From Hanleya hanleyi (lineage: Eukaryota; Mollusca; Polyplacophora; Lepidopleurida; Hanleyidae), in assembly GCA_036873755.1 (NCBI GenBank), contig JAVTVY010025334.1, positions 1 to 64,000 on the forward strand: a DNA stretch of 64,000 nt, in the 5' to 3' direction. The notes beneath the pieces were generated by a model, which ran no database searches, was not told the origin of the DNA, and saw only the letters and a program-made list of their open reading frames with translations. Shown here one piece after another: positions 61,891 through 64,000 of this stretch (within the stretch, counting starts at the first letter, position 1; every line of letters begins with the position of its first letter). The position numbers and the translations under genes were made by a program.

Positions 61891-64000
61891 GTAAGTGAAT
61901 GCTCTATTACAGGAATAACGGAAAAATATATCTTTTCAGCAGCTGAATTCATGCCAAGTTACATACATGTGTGAGTTGTATTGCCAACTGTGTTATTCAT
62001 GTACATGTAAAATGTCAAAAATAGTATGTTCATTGTGTTTGTTTTTGAAAGGTAAGCACAATATCTGCTATAGCTATTAGACAAAACAATAACACATGTA
62101 TTTCTGGGTCACAGAATTTGTGTTATAATTGGAATGATGCCAAATGTACACCATGTTAGACAATACTGAATTATGATATGCCTATTTACATCTATCGTTT
62201 GTGAGCTTTGTCTGCTACGTTTCCGTTTAATACAGGGATGGTTGGAGGAAGGGTCAAGGCTAGATGGGGGAGGAGGGGGAGGGGGTTTTGAATGTGGGGC
62301 AAAGAGAGAAGGGGGTAAATTACATCATTGAAATGACATCATGTATACCCATAATTTTATCATTTGTCAGCATTTAAAAAATGGTCTTTCTCTTGAGTAG
62401 GGTACATAACTCAATTCAATGCCTTGTGTATCTTGTGAACAGAACATGTAGGTTCACACAATAGTGTAGGTTACATTGTTTACAAGCTAAAAGTTGATGC
62501 AAATATAGGTTAGTGGCCATAGGTCATGTAGTAGTTTTAAGAATCCTGTATGATGCCAGGTTCTTATTAAGGAGCCTATTTCAATATCAGACCAAACTGA
62601 GAAGTAGGAGGCTCATTTGATCCAAAATAACCAATTTATCAATGTTAACTATAAATGTTACATTGATCAAAGTAGGTGGCTCAAATGTGCAAGTAGACAG
62701 GCAATTTAGCCTACAACCTGCTGAGAGCCCGGAGGATGGCTTTGACCCATTAAGTTAATAAACTATAATTAACGAAAATGCAGACCATATTTGCATGCAT
62801 TAATAATGTTAGTATTGAATGGTTGTATACTGTGTGAGTGTTCATTCTGCTAGTTGATAATTATGCAACTGGCATTTTAGTTCTGTAATCATTTACACAT
62901 TTATAAATATCCTTTTAGCATATTGTAGAGGTACAACCTGAATTATTGTTTATGAATTATGATGATTTACATTTGGGTTCTGACACATGCAAGAAACTCA
63001 TCAGAGACTGAGAGCAGATTAATTAAGCAAATTCAATTCTGTTCAGAGTGATTTGCAGCTAATTACATTTAATATATAATACATAGTTGTGAAAACGAAT
63101 TATAGGATATTCGGACCCCATCCATCAGAATCGGGTACATCCAAAAACTTAGAGCATGTAGAGTACCTTTGCATGGTACGTGTACATTCAGAAAAAAAAG
63201 TTCAGTGTCGCTTCCTCTTTGACACCTTCCTGCTTCACACATTGTTCAGGTTGAAATGCAAAGGTTGAAAGGTTTAAAAAAATTACATGTCTCGGGTGAT
63301 GGATAAGAACAATTTCTACCTGTCTCTTTCCAACAGTTGCCTGGATGCTCTAATGATATGAAATAATTATCTGGCTTTTGTGTGTTAAACATAAATATGA
63401 AACGTAAAGAAAAATCTTCCAGTACATGGAGGCCAGATTGGTTTAACTTGTGTATTTAATAATGCATTATTTAATTAATCTGTTGAGTTTCCTGCATTCA
63501 TTTGGAAAGTTTTTCGAGCACAACTGAATTTCCTGTTTAGGAAATTTTTTTTGGCTACCTGTCACAGGTTTACTTATTTTTGTATCCGTCTCGTGCAAAA
63601 AGTACTCGTTGAAAACAGGTGGACAGGTGTTAATTTCGATCCCTGACTGCTACACATTACTGGAATGTATTGTGAACATCAGGTCTTTCCTGTATATTGG
63701 ACATCTATCATGTTAGGAGATAAGATGAACAGATAACAGATACATTGATTATCATTGGACAAAATAATTAGCTTGCCCTTCAGTTACTTGTCTATAGCAA
63801 TTATCAGTTAACAGTAGCTGTCTCAAATAACAATGTGTGTTGGCAATATGCTAATGAGAAAAACTGAGGTTGCCTACAGACAAGTGAAGTCTCAAGGACT
63901 GGAAGATTTGCCTGTGCCAATTTTAGCTCGTCGCGGGCAGGTAATATTCCGACTCCTGATTATGAAAGTAATCGTATCGAATTTAGACAAATCAGATATC
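61891..64000 (+). other. KIF13 intron 2 (continues past the window)
   Basis: AT-rich, with no recognisable further kinesin exon, RNA gene or transposon. A GGGGGAGGAGGGGGAGGGGG tract lies near 62265-62286. Confidence 0.6.

Overview
The window is nuclear DNA of a metazoan. The clearest host evidence is the 5' end of a kinesin-3 gene at 61526-61890, with two spliced coding exons of KIF13 type. Most of the remainder is repetitive and is organised as nested mobile elements inside segmental duplications. Host and repeat DNA is AT-rich. The 19.0-31.6 kb interval is visibly more GC-rich and densely coding on both strands. Nothing in the sequence fixes the species; a marine invertebrate is only a guess.

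Layout. 1-5454: mostly unannotatable host DNA with a decayed Ty3/gypsy reverse transcriptase at about 620-1230. 5455-17306: a tandem duplication of a ~6.0 kb block; each copy carries a fold-back element, a LINE 3' end, a TA-flanked MITE and a 164-bp satellite. 17307-18883: one more satellite unit and a host flank. 18884-43710: a very large palindromic mobile element (called E1 here), bounded by a 6-bp target duplication CACGTC. 18981-31611: a 12.6 kb Polinton/Maverick nested ~100 bp inside the left end of E1. 43717-44498: host flank. 44499-49824: a second satellite block and left flank. 49831-60451: a second, Polinton-free palindromic element (E2) with the same flanks and the same target duplication. 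60458-61525: right flank and presumed KIF13 promoter. 61526-64000: KIF13 exons 1-2 and intron. E1 and E2 therefore descend from one insertion that was copied by a ~17 kb tandem segmental duplication ending 285 bp upstream of the KIF13 start codon.

The Polinton encodes a retroviral-type integrase, a packaging ATPase, a double-jelly-roll-type major capsid protein (frameshifted), a penton-like minor capsid protein, a protein-primed family B DNA polymerase (large internal deletion), and several conserved Polinton-type structural or membrane proteins of unknown function. Its two 165-bp terminal inverted repeats read as identical, yet several genes are broken and no maturation protease is visible. 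It looks like a defective copy that could only have moved with help.

The most interesting system is the E element. It has inverted arms of about 5-6 kb that meet at a ~30-40 bp spacer. Each arm carries, from the centre outward: a regulatory-looking core (DR1, CACGTG, octamer), CCA and CA microsatellites, a 20-21-bp phased repeat array, a TATA promoter, a three-finger C2H2 gene, and three tandem-repeat arrays. The termini begin AGTAGTA, as do those of the Polinton. The C-terminal domain of the zinc-finger protein resembles the N-terminal region of the Polinton polymerase. The central spacer lies in opposite orientation in E1 and E2. I infer a Polinton-related non-autonomous family, possibly an inverted dimer of a hairpin-ended unit; this has not been tested.
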